IMG/VR virus record: IMGVR_UViG_3300009523_000001
Coordinates: 1 to 64,000 of that record
Reading direction: 5' to 3' (one strand)
From: a virus
DNA length: 64,000 nucleotides
Shown: in pieces, positions 30,999 to 40,455 of the stretch
Numbering within the stretch: position 1 is the stretch's first letter
How the letters are laid out: every line of letters begins with the position of its first letter
The notes under the pieces: generated by a model
What the model saw: only the letters and a program-made list of their open reading frames with translations
What the model was told of the DNA's origin: nothing
Database searches by the model: none
Translations under genes and position numbers: made by a program

Positions 30999-32798
30999 TC
31001 ATTCTTCGTCCGCTTCCGGACTCCCACCCCCGCCGCGCGTCCGGATGCCGGCAGCGATCTGCCGGATCTTCCGGTACCCGTCCGCGCACTTGGCCATGTT
31101 GCGCGTGAGCGCCGCTGCGAAGCTCTCGTCGTGGTAACTCATGTTGTCGGCGATGTGCGTCGCCTCGTGGATCGCGGCAGCGTACAGCCACTTCAAGTCC
31201 GAGTCCTGCGCGGGCCGCAGGAGCTCCTGGCGCGTCCGGACGTCCTTGAAGGGGTTCAGCATGATCCAGGACTCGTCGCGCCCCTCCTTGTCCTCGTCGG
31301 TGATGGCTTGCGCGCCGTGGTCGGTCGAGAACACGAATCCGGCGCCGAAGTGCCGGTCGCTGCCGAGCTGCATCATCACGTACCGGCACAGCTCGACCCA
31401 TGTTTTGGCGAGCTTGAGCACGGTGGGCGTCATCGTCGCTGGGAAGAATTTGCGTGGGACCCGGTAGCCCTCGATCTCGTTGACCAGGAAGAAGTCCGGC
31501 TCCCAGACAAGCTGCTTGATGGCCGCTTCGAGGTGGTTGGGTCCCAGGAACTTCTGGTCGAGCAAGATGGTGGAGACGGTCGGCGATGGCATCGACTGCA
31601 GCCGATCCTCCTCGCCCTGCGCGTAGCTGCCCATCGAGGCGATGATGATCTCGGTGCTCCGGGTCGGCAGCTCCCCGGCGCCGTAGGGGCCGATCTGGTC
31701 GAGCGCCCTTGATGCCCGTTCCTTCGCGCGAAACTTCCCGGTCCCCTCGAACTTCTGCCGGATGAGGCCCTGCTTGTTCTTGAGCGCGGAGAGGTTGTCC
31801 TTCGCGATCCGTTCGGCCAGCTTGTCGACGGCGTCGCGCACGTGGTAGTCGCGGAACCCGTCGCGGTTCGCGGTCAATAGCTCGATGGACGGCGCGGTCA
31901 GCTCGGCGACGAGGAAGCCGGGGATGGTGCCGATGTACGACGAGAACATGAAGAGACCGCGGGCGCGCACGTAGAGGTACGACTGCGTCTCGCCGGTCGA
32001 CGGGGTGAAGTAGATGTCGGCCTTGTCCGGCACGCTGTCGACCATTCGGCCGCCGGTGAGGTCGGCTTTGGCCGGTGCGCCGTTGACCGTGAACCGGATG
32101 CCGGGCAAGTTGCACTTCTGGAGGAACCCGAGCGCAACGGGCGCGTCGGTCAGCTTGTCCGGCGGCATCACGACTTCGAGCCGGGTTCCTGTTCGCGCGG
32201 GCCCGCGCACGACCGTGTAGTCGATTCCGGCCCCCTCCACGACCGTGTCGCGGCTGTGGACCTTCCAGGAGATCCACGGCAGGAGCAGCAGCTCCTTGGC
32301 CTTGCCGAACCCACCCGCGGCGCCGCTCGGTCCGGTCTTGGTGGTGGCGCCGAGCACGAGGAACTTCGTGAGGATGGTCTCCTCGTCCATCCCCTTGCCG
32401 TCGTCCTCGCAGGAGACGAGCATTGTGCCGTCGTCCTGCTTGATGGCGCCGAGCGCCACATTCTTTCCGCCGGCGTCGACCGCGTTCTGGACGGCTTCCC
32501 GCCACCACTTGAGCGGCCAATCGTTGTAGTCCTTGAGCGCGGTGATGAAGAACTCGGGACCGATGGTGATGATCCGACGCTCGGACTGCTCGTGCAGCAC
32601 GCGCCGCTCAGGCTCGGTCGTCACCTCGACGGTGACCGTGCGCCCGTGGTCGTCGTAGACCTCGCCGCGGAAGAGGGCGTAGCCACCCTCCACGATCGCC
32701 ATCATCGGGAAGTACGCCTCGCTGCCCGAGTGAACGACGTAGAGTCCCGGCAGCGCGTCCAGCGCGTCCTGAGCGGTCTCGAGGAGGGTGGCCTTCAT
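30999..32798 (-). CDS. GHKL ATPase fused to C-terminal zincin
   Basis: 599 aa. Residues 96-170 hold the Bergerat ATP site: REAVQNAVDAG (E101, N105), EDDGKGM (131-137) and GATTKTGPSGAAGGFGKAKE as the G2 lid. Residues about 540-565 are HEATHIADNMSYHDESF: an HExxH zinc motif (544-548) with a downstream H-D-E-x-F that usually supplies the third ligand. GHKL ATPases (HSP90, MutL, MORC-type) move conformationally on ATP binding; joining one to a peptidase suggests ATP-gated proteolysis. No canonical HSP90 or kinase domains are present. Last gene of the 40395 operon. Confidence 0.8.
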   Translation of the reverse strand: MKATLLETAQDALDALPGLYVVHSGSEAYFPMMAIVEGGYALFRGEVYDDHGRTVTVEVTTEPERRVLHEQSERRIITIGPEFFITALKDYNDWPLKWWREAVQNAVDAGGKNVALGAIKQDDGTMLVSCEDDGKGMDEETILTKFLVLGATTKTGPSGAAGGFGKAKELLLLPWISWKVHSRDTVVEGAGIDYTVVRGPARTGTRLEVVMPPDKLTDAPVALGFLQKCNLPGIRFTVNGAPAKADLTGGRMVDSVPDKADIYFTPSTGETQSYLYVRARGLFMFSSYIGTIPGFLVAELTAPSIELLTANRDGFRDYHVRDAVDKLAERIAKDNLSALKNKQGLIRQKFEGTGKFRAKERASRALDQIGPYGAGELPTRSTEIIIASMGSYAQGEEDRLQSMPSPTVSTILLDQKFLGPNHLEAAIKQLVWEPDFFLVNEIEGYRVPRKFFPATMTPTVLKLAKTWVELCRYVMMQLGSDRHFGAGFVFSTDHGAQAITDEDKEGRDESWIMLNPFKDVRTRQELLRPAQDSDLKWLYAAAIHEATHIADNMSYHDESFAAALTRNMAKCADGYRKIRQIAAGIRTRGGGGSPEADEE

Positions 32799-33736
32799 CG
32801 CGGCCGATGCCGTGGACGCGACACCCGCGCCCGCGACTGCGCCACCCTGTAGTAGCTGGGGGAAGCCTCGCTCATCCTGGACGCGAATCGGACGTACCCG
32901 CGCGCGCGGTCGGCCTCCCTTTTCGCCTCGCTGTAGTCGGTGAAGGGTCCGGCGACGGTGCGGCCCTTGGGGTCAACCGCAATGTAGTCGCGGACGACGG
33001 GGCGGCGGTGTTCGGCGACGGCTTCCACCGGCGCGATCCGGTACCCCTCGTACTGGAGAGCGTGGTCGACGCTGAAGCTGTGGTTTCTGTGCATCCAGGC
33101 CCAGATCGCGTTCTCGGTGCCCCGCAAGACTTCCTTGCCGTCGCGGGTGAGCACGTACTGGCCGATGGGTGACCGCGGGTAGGCTCCGCTCGGTGACTTG
33201 CGCGCGTGGTGGCGTCTCGCTTCGTGCGCGAGTTCGCTCTTCGGCGTGCCGCGCACCTCGTCGAGGTTCTCCAGGATCAGGTCGGCCAGTCCCTGCCGGA
33301 CGTTCGGACTCTTCAGCTCCTCGTCGAAGGCGCCGAAGAAGGCGTCGCTGACCTCTTCGTAGGTGATGCCGTAGTGGTCGCGGACCCAGTCGGCGCTCCC
33401 GCTGCCGAACACGCCCTTCGCCCCGCTGAGCTCGAGAACGGTGCTCGCATCCATGTCGCGCTTCGTGTCCCACTCGAGCTGCTGGAGCATGTTCCGGGCG
33501 ACCTTGCGCGCGTCGGCGGGCGACTCGAGTGGGATGACGCTGTTGGGGTCGCGCTGGCGCATCCGCTCGGCCTCGACCATCTGCTCCCACACCCAGTCGC
33601 GGAAATAGTCGCCGTTCAACTGCTCCTGGGCGTAGTCGGTGCCGGCCTTGGAGGCGTCGACCAGAATCTGTTCACCCTCTTGCTTGGGGGTGGGCTCGCG
33701 GGCGGCGCGGCGCTTGGCTTTCGGTTTGCGGGTCAT
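32795..33736 (-). CDS. Orphan protein upstream of the GHKL/zincin gene
   Basis: 313 aa. A Lys/Arg-rich start, then a helical acidic body (residues 20-160), a basic linker and a beta-rich tail (QYVLTRDGKEVLRGTENAIW, DYIAVDPKGRTVAGPF). Unrecognised. It overlaps both neighbours, and its direct coupling to the GHKL gene suggests a partner. Confidence 0.7.
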   Translation of the reverse strand: MTRKPKAKRRAAREPTPKQEGEQILVDASKAGTDYAQEQLNGDYFRDWVWEQMVEAERMRQRDPNSVIPLESPADARKVARNMLQQLEWDTKRDMDASTVLELSGAKGVFGSGSADWVRDHYGITYEEVSDAFFGAFDEELKSPNVRQGLADLILENLDEVRGTPKSELAHEARRHHARKSPSGAYPRSPIGQYVLTRDGKEVLRGTENAIWAWMHRNHSFSVDHALQYEGYRIAPVEAVAEHRRPVVRDYIAVDPKGRTVAGPFTDYSEAKREADRARGYVRFASRMSEASPSYYRVAQSRARVSRPRHRPR

Positions 33737-35394
33737 CGGCGGCTCCGTATGCGTTCGCGGGTTGTGTGCGTGAAGTTCGGTGGGACCGTCTTGACGATCG
33801 CCGCCAGGTACTCGGAGAGGTGCCGCGCGACCACCTCGGGCGATCCGGTTCGTGCGCGAAATGGAACGGTTCGGCGAAAGACGTTGTTGCTCTGGTCGAC
33901 CTTGACCTTCGCAACGGGAACGGTCGGGTCGTACGCGAAGCCTCGGATGTGGAACGACGCGCGGTTGTTCTCGGCCTCGGCGCCCCCGCCTGCGTCCCCC
34001 ACGCCGGGCGGCAGGTTGATGAAGTTCACGTAGACGCTGCCGCCGCCCCGCTCGCCGGCGAGGCTCGGATCGAAGCGAACGCGTGCCTGCCGATCGAAGC
34101 GCTGCAGCTTCGACGAAAGAAGCTCGATGAAGGCGTCGGCGGACATGGGTTCGAGGCCGATGTGGCGGGCCTCGGCCACTGCAGGCAGTTTCCTCATGCC
34201 TGGCAGCTTCCTGACGAAGTGCTTGCTTCCACGCGAATGTTCGTACTCGTTGGGTCGAGGCGCACGACCCGATTGGTCGATCTCGATCGAACGCAGATCG
34301 AATGCAGCGCCGCCCAGTTCGTCCTCGAGACGACGCTTTGCTTGTCGCTCAGAGGTGGCCCAGATCCACCCGTCGATGGTGCCGTGCGTGGTTGTGAACG
34401 AGACTCGGTAGGGTTGCTCTCGCCGCGCCTCATCCACCTCGCCGCTCTCATCCTCCTGCCAGCTCGCCGCGTACCCGTCCACTGTTTCCCAGACCCACTG
34501 GATGTCCTTGACCATCTCCGGGAGATCGGAGGTGGTCGGGTAGGTGAAGTGTCCGATGTTCTCGTAGCGGGCGGTCTCCGACAGCCCCTCGTCCCCAAAG
34601 AAGTCGACGGCGACCGAGGCATCGTCGAAGAGGGAGACGACGACAACGACCTTCTGGCTGTACTCGGGACTGTGCGTCGTGAACTGCGCCGCCTCGTTGT
34701 GCTCGCTCCAGCGGAAGCCGCCGGGGATGTCCTTCGGCGTCGAGCCGTTCAATTGCTGCGACAGTTCGTTGGCCAGTTGCAGCGATCCGCCGATGCCCGG
34801 CCCTTCCGGCTCGCGGCGGCCGCGTGGGCGCGCCTCACCGACCGTGCGGCCGCTGCGAGCAGCGTCCTTCGCATCGGCCGCGGTGGGGTACCGACCAAGC
34901 TTCCTCGTCTGCACACCGGTCGTCGGGTTGACCGCCCACAGGATCCAGTCGCCGCCTGCAGACGGGTCGACGAGGAAGTGGCTGACCCCGTCGACCGTAC
35001 CGACGAAACTATCGCGGTGGTGATGCCACTCGAGATCACTCGCGGCTCCAGGTATCTTTGGCGGTGCGCGGCGCCGGCCCGCCTCGCTCGCTCGCCCTCC
35101 GACCCGCCGCGTGTGCGACCCGATCGGCTCGGCGCCGGCGGGCAGCCGGGTCACGACGGCGCGGTCGCCTGTGGCTGGAAAGTGCCAATACCCTCGTTCT
35201 TGCCACGGGCTCGCCGACTCGTACCGCCCGTCGGTGCGCGGGAAGAAGAGCGTCATCTGCCGGCCGGCGACGAGGATGTGGCTGGCGCCGTCGACCGTCT
35301 TGGCGTGCTCGATCAATTCGGGGAGCGTGGTGAAGTCGGCGACGCGGTGGTGGGGGGAGCGCAGGGGGCGGCGAGAGGGGCGGCGTCGTGTCAT
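33733..35394 (-). CDS. Large orphan protein of the GHKL operon
   Basis: 553 aa. Several small beta-rich segments (HILVAGRQMTLFFPRTDG, HFLVDPSAGGDWILWAVNPT, SVAVDFFGDEGLSETARYEN, RVSFTTTHGTIDGWIWATSE), an Arg-rich linker near 100-115, and a basic C-terminus. Repeated beta modules suggest a multi-domain binding protein. No catalytic motif recognised. Confidence 0.7.
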   Translation of the reverse strand: MTRRRPSRRPLRSPHHRVADFTTLPELIEHAKTVDGASHILVAGRQMTLFFPRTDGRYESASPWQERGYWHFPATGDRAVVTRLPAGAEPIGSHTRRVGGRASEAGRRRAPPKIPGAASDLEWHHHRDSFVGTVDGVSHFLVDPSAGGDWILWAVNPTTGVQTRKLGRYPTAADAKDAARSGRTVGEARPRGRREPEGPGIGGSLQLANELSQQLNGSTPKDIPGGFRWSEHNEAAQFTTHSPEYSQKVVVVVSLFDDASVAVDFFGDEGLSETARYENIGHFTYPTTSDLPEMVKDIQWVWETVDGYAASWQEDESGEVDEARREQPYRVSFTTTHGTIDGWIWATSERQAKRRLEDELGGAAFDLRSIEIDQSGRAPRPNEYEHSRGSKHFVRKLPGMRKLPAVAEARHIGLEPMSADAFIELLSSKLQRFDRQARVRFDPSLAGERGGGSVYVNFINLPPGVGDAGGGAEAENNRASFHIRGFAYDPTVPVAKVKVDQSNNVFRRTVPFRARTGSPEVVARHLSEYLAAIVKTVPPNFTHTTRERIRSRR

Positions 35395-35897
35395 ACCCAG
35401 CTCCGCACGATCTCGTACGTGACCTTGATGACCCTGCCCTTGTCCTTGACCGAGAGCAGGTCGACGTTGCCGCGCTCGTTCACGTAGAAGACGTTGGGGA
35501 AGTAGTTCGAGTCGTGCATCGCCTGCACGCCGACCTTGAGCGCCTTGTCGAAGTCGTCGAAGGTGCCGAGACTCTTCCCGCTGAAGGTTACCGAATAGCC
35601 GCCTCGCCGCGCACCGATGGTCAGTCCATCATCTATTTCCGACTGGTCGAGCTCCTCGTCCTCTTGTTCCTCGTCATCTTCTTCAGGCTCTTCGTCCTCG
35701 TCGTTTTCTCGTACGGTGCGTCGGCCGCCGGGCTCCCCGTAGACCGCCGACGAGAATCGCTCGACATCGAAGGAAGGATTGTCCTCTCGGAACAGGCGCG
35801 CGAACTCCTCGGCGAGCCGCTGCCGCTCGCGCGGATCGCGGACTCCGTTCAGGATGCGCGCGATCTCGATGTAGTGCCGCTTGGTGAAGGCCGCCAT
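35391..35897 (-). CDS. Acidic-linker phage protein
   Basis: 168 aa, ATG 35897 with AGGAG upstream. Residues 1-50 (FTKRHYIEIARILNGVRDPR and so on, to RFSSAVYG) are a common phage N-terminal module. A run of acidic residues (about 65-85, EDEEPEEDDEEQEDEELD) separates it from a C-terminal beta domain (TFSGKSLGTFDDFDKALKVG). Unrecognised function. Confidence 0.7.
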   Translation of the reverse strand: MAAFTKRHYIEIARILNGVRDPRERQRLAEEFARLFREDNPSFDVERFSSAVYGEPGGRRTVRENDEDEEPEEDDEEQEDEELDQSEIDDGLTIGARRGGYSVTFSGKSLGTFDDFDKALKVGVQAMHDSNYFPNVFYVNERGNVDLLSVKDKGRVIKVTYEIVRSWV

Positions 35898-36985
35898 CAA
35901 CGTCTCCTTTTCTGTCCTGGACGAAGCGCTCCGTGGAACCCACGAGGCATCGGCAACGGCACCCGCTGTCCCCTCGCCCCGGCCTGCGCCATGCTGTCGA
36001 GCGTTCGCTGCGCGACGGCGGCGTCGTGACCGGACCAGTACACGCTCGCCCGGGTGCCGTCCGGCTTCGTCACAACGTAGGAGTGGCCGACGAGCTCGAC
36101 CTTCGAGCCGCGCGGGATGTCACGCCAGTTGATGTTGGTGGTCGGGAGGTCGGCTTCGCCGGCGTAGCGGGGTCGAGGGGGTGAACGTACCTCGCCGGCG
36201 CGCGGAGAGGCACTTCCTGCTGGATAGTCGTGCTCGAGGTAATAGCGGAGACCCGCTACGATGGTACGGAGGTCGCGCGCGTCTTTTTTCGTCCAGCCGT
36301 GCTCCCCGCGTTCGGCCTTCGGGATATAGCTCTCGGCTTGCGCGATGGCACCCTCGACCCACTTGGGATCGGGGTACACGTGGCCGCCGTAGTAGTAGCT
36401 GCCGACCGGGCCGATGCCGCCATCGCCGTCCCCGCCCCAGGGGGACATCATCTCTCCGAGACGCTTGCGATCAATAAACCGCGCCTTGATGGATGCAGAC
36501 CGTGCTTCCAGTCTCGAGCGGATCATCGGCCGGCGAGCCTCGCTGACAGCGGGAGCCGGCTTGCGGTGGCTGCGGTACCAGTCGGGCGGGGGACCGTGGA
36601 TGAAAACCTCCCCGTCGGCGTCGGGGTCGCCGAGGTACAGGTCGAACTCGCCGTACGACTGCGCGGCCTCCTGGAGGGGATCTTGGAACTCCTCGTCGAT
36701 CGTGTCTTCGTCGAAGAAGCCGCTTCCTGCGCCACCGCGACTCAGCCAGAAGTCGTGTCCGGCTCGCGCATCATCGATCCCGCTCTCGGAGAGCAGCTCG
36801 GCGTATCGCTCCTGGAAGTCGGCGCAGTCCTCGATCATCAGCTCCATCGTCTCGGGCGCGATGTCGTCGATGCCGTAGTTCGCGTCGAGCGGTTCACCGC
36901 CCTGCTCGTCGCTGTTGTCTGTCGTGCTCCAGAGTGCGGCTTCGATGTACGCGCGGGTGAAGCTGTCGAGTCGTTGCGGGGGCAT
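35897..36985 (-). CDS. Conserved phage protein with extended C-terminus
   Basis: 362 aa. The first 95 residues (FTRAYIEAALWSTTDNSDEQ, GGEPLDANYGIDDI, APETMELMIEDCADFQE, GHDFWLSRGGAGSGFFD) match a widespread tailed-phage family whose typical end is FWLTRNGHGAGFWD. Here the motif is altered (SRGGAGSGFF). The C-terminal 260 residues are an unusual addition, with a beta part around 290-325. The ancestral family is short and of unknown function. Confidence 0.7.
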   Translation of the reverse strand: MPPQRLDSFTRAYIEAALWSTTDNSDEQGGEPLDANYGIDDIAPETMELMIEDCADFQERYAELLSESGIDDARAGHDFWLSRGGAGSGFFDEDTIDEEFQDPLQEAAQSYGEFDLYLGDPDADGEVFIHGPPPDWYRSHRKPAPAVSEARRPMIRSRLEARSASIKARFIDRKRLGEMMSPWGGDGDGGIGPVGSYYYGGHVYPDPKWVEGAIAQAESYIPKAERGEHGWTKKDARDLRTIVAGLRYYLEHDYPAGSASPRAGEVRSPPRPRYAGEADLPTTNINWRDIPRGSKVELVGHSYVVTKPDGTRASVYWSGHDAAVAQRTLDSMAQAGARGQRVPLPMPRGFHGALRPGQKRRR

Positions 36986-37437
36986 CAGCGTCTCCTCGGT
37001 GGCGGTCGGCGCGCGGATCGTCCGCGCGGTATCGGTCGTCTGGGCGGTTCCTCGCGCACGGTCGGCCGCCTGGGTGGTGGGACGTGCGGCGCTGACCGCA
37101 CGGGGGGCCGCCGGGAAGGGGCTTCCCGCGCCATTGGGTTCCGTCGTCGCGCCTCCTCGACCTCCTCCTCCTCGTCGCCGATGAGCCCCTGGATAAGGTC
37201 TTCGACGTCGCGAGTGTCCTGGATGGCGTTCAGGGTGTCCCCTAACAGTTCGGCTTCTTTCCAGCCGAGGTTGAACGTCTCGTAGCCCATGTCTGCCGCT
37301 TGGTCGCCGCCAGGTAGGCTCGCCAGGATGCGCCAGAACAGAGTCGGGAAGTCCTCCGGACCGTGATCGTAATTGGGAAGCCAGGACTGCAGCTCGCCGA
37401 TGAGGTCGGCGATGGGTTTGCGCGGTTTGCTCGGCAT
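36985..37437 (-). CDS. Hypothetical protein with Arg/Pro-rich tail
   Basis: 150 aa, start 37437 overlapping the upstream stop. A helical acidic core (IADLIGELQSWLPNYDHGPE, DTRDVEDLIQGLIGDEEEEV) followed by a 50-residue Arg/Pro-rich basic tail, likely nucleic-acid binding or disordered. Confidence 0.65.
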   Translation of the reverse strand: MPSKPRKPIADLIGELQSWLPNYDHGPEDFPTLFWRILASLPGGDQAADMGYETFNLGWKEAELLGDTLNAIQDTRDVEDLIQGLIGDEEEEVEEARRRNPMAREAPSRRPPVRSAPHVPPPRRPTVREEPPRRPIPRGRSARRPPPRRR

Positions 37438-38501
37438 TATCTTCTCCTCGTGCGCGTTCGACGTCGCGCTTCCTCGGTCCTGGATTCCTCTTTGCGTTTC
37501 GCCCAGACGTACGTCATGCCCGACGAGCTGCCCGGGATCTCTTCTTGCCATCCGTCGACGGACTTGGCGGCTTCCTCTACCTGCTCGCGCGACCGGTCGA
37601 GCTCCTTGGCGACGGCGTCTACGACGTGCTCGGCGTACGCGTAGCCCTCGGTCGACGGCACGCGGCCGCCCGACTTGTCGAGGTACTCGTAGCCGTTCTT
37701 GTCGAGCCAGTCGGTGAGCTCGTCGGTGCCAACTTCGCTCCAGAGGTCGTTGTGCTTGTACCCGAACACCTCCGCCCAGTGTGGGCCGACGATCAGGTCT
37801 CCGTTGACCGCCACCGCGTCGCCGAAATTCGCCTCGACGACGATCGACTCGGGATCGAACCCTGCGTCCTCCAGGTCACCCGCGAGCTGGTCGCCGGGCG
37901 TGCCCCAGCCCTCCGCCGCACTCTGGTCGACCATTCGCTCGATCGTTTCCTCGAGCGCCACCTTGATCTCGCCGTAGCCGAGCACGTCGTCGCGGAACGC
38001 CTCGTCCTCGTCCGCGAGGTACTCCGACCCCGAGATTTTGCCGCCCCACCACTTCACCTTCTCGGGGATGTTGATGTCACCAGACCATCCAGAGGGCCCA
38101 GGGTCACCGCGTCCGTAGTCGAGCAGTGCCTCCGCGATAGCGATGGCTCGATGCTCTGGTTCCATCTCTTCGAGCGCGTCTCTGGCTAGACCGACGGCCT
38201 GCATGGCGCTCTGGACTTCCTCGCTGCTCGGGTCGAGGTCGCTGAGATCGAAGTACCCCTCCTTCGTCCAGAATGGGAAACCCACATCGGCGGCTTCCCT
38301 GTCGCCGACGTTGTTGCGGACTGGGTCGATCCGAATTAGCTCAATGGCGTTCCCGTCGCCGGTGGCGATCGTACCGCCTGACGCTCCAGGGTCCATGTCC
38401 CCACCGATCTGCTCCCAGTCCATCGTCGGGATGATGATCTCGAGCGGTTCGTCGCCCGGCTCGATGCCGGGGAGGTGTTGCTGCCTTCGTCGGGAAGCCA
38501 T
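37437..38501 (-). CDS. Acidic orphan protein
   Basis: 354 aa from ATG 38501. Strongly acidic helical protein with Trp-rich spots (KVKWWGGKISGSEYLADEDE, DLWSEVGTDELTDWLDKNGY) and a basic tail (RRRTRTRRR). Unrecognised. Composition is like that of its operon neighbours. Confidence 0.7.
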   Translation of the reverse strand: MASRRRQQHLPGIEPGDEPLEIIIPTMDWEQIGGDMDPGASGGTIATGDGNAIELIRIDPVRNNVGDREAADVGFPFWTKEGYFDLSDLDPSSEEVQSAMQAVGLARDALEEMEPEHRAIAIAEALLDYGRGDPGPSGWSGDINIPEKVKWWGGKISGSEYLADEDEAFRDDVLGYGEIKVALEETIERMVDQSAAEGWGTPGDQLAGDLEDAGFDPESIVVEANFGDAVAVNGDLIVGPHWAEVFGYKHNDLWSEVGTDELTDWLDKNGYEYLDKSGGRVPSTEGYAYAEHVVDAVAKELDRSREQVEEAAKSVDGWQEEIPGSSSGMTYVWAKRKEESRTEEARRRTRTRRR

Positions 38502-38920
38502 CAGTCCGACCCTCCCATGTCTTCCACCCCGAAGGCTTCCGCGATCTCCTCGGTGGTCGGCACCGAGACGCGTGCCACGCCGACGTTGACGTGAGCGGCC
38601 CAGAGCCGCTTGCGACCGGTCTTCCACGCCTCCACCTCGCGGTCGGTGGGCGGCACGTTGTCGTCGTCGACCATGAACTCGCAGGTGAGTCGGCCGTCGA
38701 ACGCGGCCCAGTTGTCTCGTTCCTGGGGGAGTCCGTAGGTGCTGGAGAGTTTCTTGATGAGCGCGGCCGGGCTAGTCGCCTTGACGAAGATACTCTCGGA
38801 CAGGACGGTCTGCGAGTTGTCCTGCTCACCGTGTTCGTAGCTGTCCTCGACCGATTCCCACTCGATGTAGGTCGCCGCCCAGTTATTGTCGGTCTCTCGC
38901 ATCCGTCTTCGAGTAGCCAT
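38501..38920 (-). CDS. Hypothetical protein
   Basis: 139 aa. Start 38920 overlaps the upstream stop. A beta-alpha body (SESIFVKATSPAALIKKLSS, RLTCEFMVDDDNVPPTDREV) and an acidic end. Unrecognised. Confidence 0.65.
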   Translation of the reverse strand: MATRRRMRETDNNWAATYIEWESVEDSYEHGEQDNSQTVLSESIFVKATSPAALIKKLSSTYGLPQERDNWAAFDGRLTCEFMVDDDNVPPTDREVEAWKTGRKRLWAAHVNVGVARVSVPTTEEIAEAFGVEDMGGSD

Positions 38921-39621
38921 TAGTTCACCCTCCAGTAAACCAGCCCGCCATCGGTCGTGTACGACTGGCCGTCGTACGACGACAGGAAGTGCGACGCTCC
39001 GTCGGTGTCGACGGCCTCTTCGGCGGCGGCGTCGATGTCGATGCCGGCGATCCGGATGGCCTCTTTGACGGCGTTCTCCTTGCCGTAAATGTTCTCGAGA
39101 TACTCCATCGGGTCTTGGAGTTCGCTCTCGGTCAGCCGCTCGGCCAGTTCTTCGATCTGAGAATCGTCGGGCGATTCGAGCTCTCCGTCCTCGTTCTCCT
39201 CTGGCATGTCGAGCCCCTGCGCTTCCCACTCGCGCCAGAAGTCGCGGTCGCGCTCGTCGCGCAACCTCTCTTCGTTGCTGTCTCGCGTGTCGCCCCATAG
39301 ATCGCGCTTCAATCGGTCCGTGTCGATGTGCGACTCGATGAAGTCCTTGTTGAAGATTTCCGGCTGATCGTCGAGATCTTGCTTGACGATCTCGAGCGCA
39401 AGCTCCCGCTCATCGTCTTCGCTGGCGACGACCTTCCATTCCTTGCCGTGCTTGCCGCCGCGGATGGTGATCTCGTACGCCTGGACGCTGAAGCCGGATC
39501 GATCGTCTTGGATCTTCAGCTCGTCCGGGTCGATGTCGAGTTCCTTCGCCATCTCGGCGAGTACGGCGTCCTCGTCGCCGAAGTCGACCGTGTCGGATTC
39601 GTGGATAAATCGGCGGACCAT
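38920..39621 (-). CDS. Acidic hypothetical protein
   Basis: 233 aa. Dense in Asp and Glu, predicted helical with coiled-coil stretches (SNEERLRDERDRDFWREWEA), ending in a small beta region. AAGGAG precedes ATG 39621. Acidic proteins of this kind may mimic DNA or bind host basic proteins. Confidence 0.65.
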   Translation of the reverse strand: MVRRFIHESDTVDFGDEDAVLAEMAKELDIDPDELKIQDDRSGFSVQAYEITIRGGKHGKEWKVVASEDDERELALEIVKQDLDDQPEIFNKDFIESHIDTDRLKRDLWGDTRDSNEERLRDERDRDFWREWEAQGLDMPEENEDGELESPDDSQIEELAERLTESELQDPMEYLENIYGKENAVKEAIRIAGIDIDAAAEEAVDTDGASHFLSSYDGQSYTTDGGLVYWRVN

Positions 39622-39989
39622 CACTCATCTCCTTCGAGGTCGGCAAACTCCTCTTCGATTTCAGCCCACGCTTCTTCGGCTTCGGCTAGGTCGTCGTACC
39701 ACTCGACCTCGACAATACCGTCCGATCGCTCGAAGAGGATGACCGCCAGACTCTCGTCGAGGAGTTCTTCCTCCTCCTTGGTGAGCCGGTCTTTGGCCTC
39801 GGCCGCATCCTCGAGAATGCGCTCGACCGTGTCTCGATCGAGCGCCATGAAGCCGTACCAGCCGCCCCCCTCGGGGTAGCTCTCTTCGTGGTCGGCGCCG
39901 AAGTCGATCGTCGCACCATGCACGTAGCTGTCGATGATCGTGCTGTACTTGCCGGGGCCGTACGATCGGATTCCTTCCGCTTTCGCCAT
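39621..39989 (-). CDS. Acidic phage-type protein
   Basis: 122 aa. The N-terminus MAKAEGIRSYGPGKYSTIID is Tyr/Gly-rich, then a very acidic C-terminal helix (EEAWAEIEEEFADLEGDE). Unrecognised. TGATG overlap with the next gene. Confidence 0.65.
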   Translation of the reverse strand: MAKAEGIRSYGPGKYSTIIDSYVHGATIDFGADHEESYPEGGGWYGFMALDRDTVERILEDAAEAKDRLTKEEEELLDESLAVILFERSDGIVEVEWYDDLAEAEEAWAEIEEEFADLEGDE

Positions 39990-39990
39990 C

Positions 39991-40395
39991 TCACGCCTCC
40001 CACTTGATCCACTTGGGATCGAATTTCGTCGGGAGCTGCGCGGTCGACACCCCGATCGAGATTAGGATTTTGCGCAGGTCGTTGTATTCTTCGGCCGCGA
40101 CCTCCTCGATGTACACCTTGCCGTCGCTTTCTACGCCCCAGAGACCGCCGCTCGTGAGCGTCTGGAGGACACCCTGGATGTCGACGTCGGTCTCCGCGCG
40201 CACACCGACGAATGAGAAGTCGCCGCGCTCGTACTGTTTCCGGCGGTCCTCGTCTTGGTCCTTGTACTCGGGGTCACCGCTGTCGAAGAACGATGTGTCC
40301 GGGTCCTCGTCGTGCATCACGCGCACACGAATCTCCTGCACCGTCGGTGCGGACTTCTTGCGCGTGGCTTCGACGACTCGCTTGCGCGACGTCAT
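39991..40395 (-). CDS. First gene of the GHKL/zincin operon
   Basis: 134 aa with a strong AAGGAGG site upstream. A basic N-terminus (MTSRKRVVEATRKKSAPTVQ), an acidic middle, and a C-terminal beta region. Its strong initiation signal supports it as the head of the eleven-gene minus operon. Unrecognised. Confidence 0.7.
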   Translation of the reverse strand: MTSRKRVVEATRKKSAPTVQEIRVRVMHDEDPDTSFFDSGDPEYKDQDEDRRKQYERGDFSFVGVRAETDVDIQGVLQTLTSGGLWGVESDGKVYIEEVAAEEYNDLRKILISIGVSTAQLPTKFDPKWIKWEA

Positions 40396-40423
40396 TCGGG
40401 AACCTCCTTATCTTGTCGAGCCC

Positions 40424-40452
40424 ATCCTCTCACGGCACCGAGGTGCGTGCAA
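40424..40452 (-). promoter_or_regulatory. Candidate promoter of the GHKL operon
   Basis: On the minus strand: -35 TTGCAC, 17-nt spacer, -10 GAGGAT. Both hexamers are weak, but spacing and position upstream of the strong ribosome site at 40395 fit. Confidence 0.35.
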
Positions 40453-40455
40453 GGG

